The position numbers were made by a program, and so were the translations under genes. DNA of 64,000 nucleotides from Cellulomonas terrae (GTDB lineage: Bacteria; Actinomycetota; Actinomycetes; Actinomycetales; Cellulomonadaceae). The stretch lies in contig NZ_BJWH01000011.1 in the NCBI RefSeq assembly GCF_007990265.1, positions 1-64,000 of the forward strand, given 5' to 3'. The stretch's first letter is position 1. Every line of letters starts with the position of its first letter. This document shows positions 63,463-64,000 of this stretch, piece by piece. The notes beneath the pieces are model-generated. The model was not told the origin of the DNA. It saw nothing but the letters and a program-made list of their open reading frames with translations, and made no database searches.

Positions 63463-63954
63463 TCAGTCATCGGTACCCGGCGCGTCGACCATGACGTGGG
63501 TGGGGTCGAGAACATCGAGGATGCGGCCCATGATGCGGTCGAGGTCGGCGACGTCGGCGGCGGTCAGCGGGTCGATCACGGTCTCCCGGACGGTGCGGAC
63601 GTGCCCGGGTGCGGCGGCGACGACGGCCGTCCAGCCGGCGGCGGTGAGGACCGCGTTGGTCGCCCGGCGGTCCTGCGCGCACACCTCCCGGCGCACCAGC
63701 CCGCGCTTCTCCAACCGCGAGACCACGTGGGACAGGCGTGCGAGGGTGGCATTGGTGTGCGTCGCGAGGGCGGTCATCCGCAGGGTCCGGTCCGGCGCCT
63801 CGGAGAGCATCGCGAGCGTGAAGTACTCGAAGTGGCTCAGGCCGGAGTCGCGCTGGAGCTGGCTCTCGAGGGTGCCGGGGAGCAGCTCGACGACCGCGAT
63901 GAGCCTCTTCCAGGCGCGCAGCTCGTCGGCGGTGAGCCATCTCGTGTCCGTCAC
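63463..63954 (-). CDS. MarR-family transcriptional regulator
   Basis: A 163-residue winged-helix repressor. The DNA-binding region spans about residues 40-105 (LSHFEYFTLAMLSEAPDRTLRMTALATHTNATLARLSHVVSRLEKRGLVRRE, with the wing CAQDRRATNAVLT). GTG 63954 is used; no strong ribosome-binding site precedes it. An 8-base inverted repeat immediately upstream is the likely self-operator. It is followed after three bases by the HExxH membrane protein, its probable target. The ligand may be a small phenolic or antibiotic-like compound, as for many relatives. Confidence 0.88.
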   Translation of the reverse strand: MTDTRWLTADELRAWKRLIAVVELLPGTLESQLQRDSGLSHFEYFTLAMLSEAPDRTLRMTALATHTNATLARLSHVVSRLEKRGLVRREVCAQDRRATNAVLTAAGWTAVVAAAPGHVRTVRETVIDPLTAADVADLDRIMGRILDVLDPTHVMVDAPGTDD

Positions 63955-63970
63955 GAGCCCGACCCTACCA

Positions 63971-63992
63971 AATACTTGACGCTACAAGTATT
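63971..63992. promoter_or_regulatory. MarR operator candidate
   Basis: AATACTTG (63971-63978) and CAAGTATT (63985-63992) are exact reverse complements around ACGCTA. It is AT-rich for the genome, has the TTG/CAA core seen in many MarR sites, and lies 17 bases before the regulator's start codon. Confidence 0.75.
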
Positions 63993-64000
63993 AGCCGTAT

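Overview
This window reads as chromosome of a very high-GC actinobacterium. GC-rich third codon positions, frequent GTG starts, chains of 1-4 base stop/start overlaps, an actinobacterial-type SOS box (TCGAAC-N4-GTTCGA class), a SigJ/ECF41 sigma factor and a mycobacterial-style leucine-catabolic gene set all fit. The sugar importers and glycoside hydrolases suggest a saprophyte such as Cellulomonas or a relative; the genus is an inference. I see no rRNA, tRNA, transposase, integrase, prophage or CRISPR array, and base composition looks even throughout.

Layout. (1) 1-8.7 kb: carbohydrate locus. An ABC importer (lipoprotein and two permeases, no ATPase) sits behind a GH13 alpha-glucosidase, diverging from a ROK repressor and a GH127 beta-L-arabinofuranosidase. 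(2) 8.9-19 kb: a small Glu-Pro-Thr-rich secreted protein, recC-recB-recD for double-strand-break processing, and a CGNR zinc-finger regulator with a divergent 66-residue protein. (3) 18.8-34.7 kb: branched-chain amino acid (leucine) catabolism in three blocks: scoAB-thiolase with a coupled P-loop kinase; a three-gene branched-chain 2-oxoacid dehydrogenase; and, behind a TetR repressor with a perfect 28-bp palindrome, a methylcrotonyl-CoA carboxylase / acyl-CoA dehydrogenase / MaoC hydratase / CitE-type lyase operon. The content matches the Mycobacterium tuberculosis Rv2495c-Rv2506 neighbourhood in rearranged order. An ECF41 sigma factor with its oxidoreductase partner is embedded in this region.

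(4) 34.8-38 kb: assorted secreted, glycolipid-binding-like and membrane hydrolase genes. (5) 37.9-46.3 kb: a DeoR-regulated sugar operon: binding protein, two permeases, class II aldolase, ADP-dependent glucokinase/phosphofructokinase-family kinase, DUF4432 epimerase-like protein and ManA-type isomerase. Together these could form a self-contained ADP-driven upper glycolysis for an imported hexose, and this is my best candidate for an undescribed system. (6) 46.4-53.8 kb: alkaline phosphatase, three small-molecule hydrolase/unknown genes, a DctA-like symporter, SOS-regulated DNA polymerase IV, and VOC and YCII proteins. (7) 53.8-61.4 kb: purine degradation from guanine toward allantoin: MobA-like cytidylyl/guanylyltransferase, OHCU decarboxylase, HIU hydrolase, guanine-deaminase-like enzyme, uricase, XdhC, a fused iron-sulfur/molybdenum xanthine dehydrogenase and its FAD subunit. 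(8) 61.5-64 kb: VOC protein, class II glutamine amidotransferase, a membrane protein with a HExxH site, and a MarR regulator.

Regulatory DNA is unusually legible: palindromes or repeats sit before the ROK, CGNR, TetR, DeoR and MarR genes, stem-loops separate convergent genes, and two intergenic gaps 30 kb apart hold similar arrays of four short repeats in alternating orientation. No gap exceeds about 300 bases; the longest (49874-50176) may hold a 48-residue ORF.
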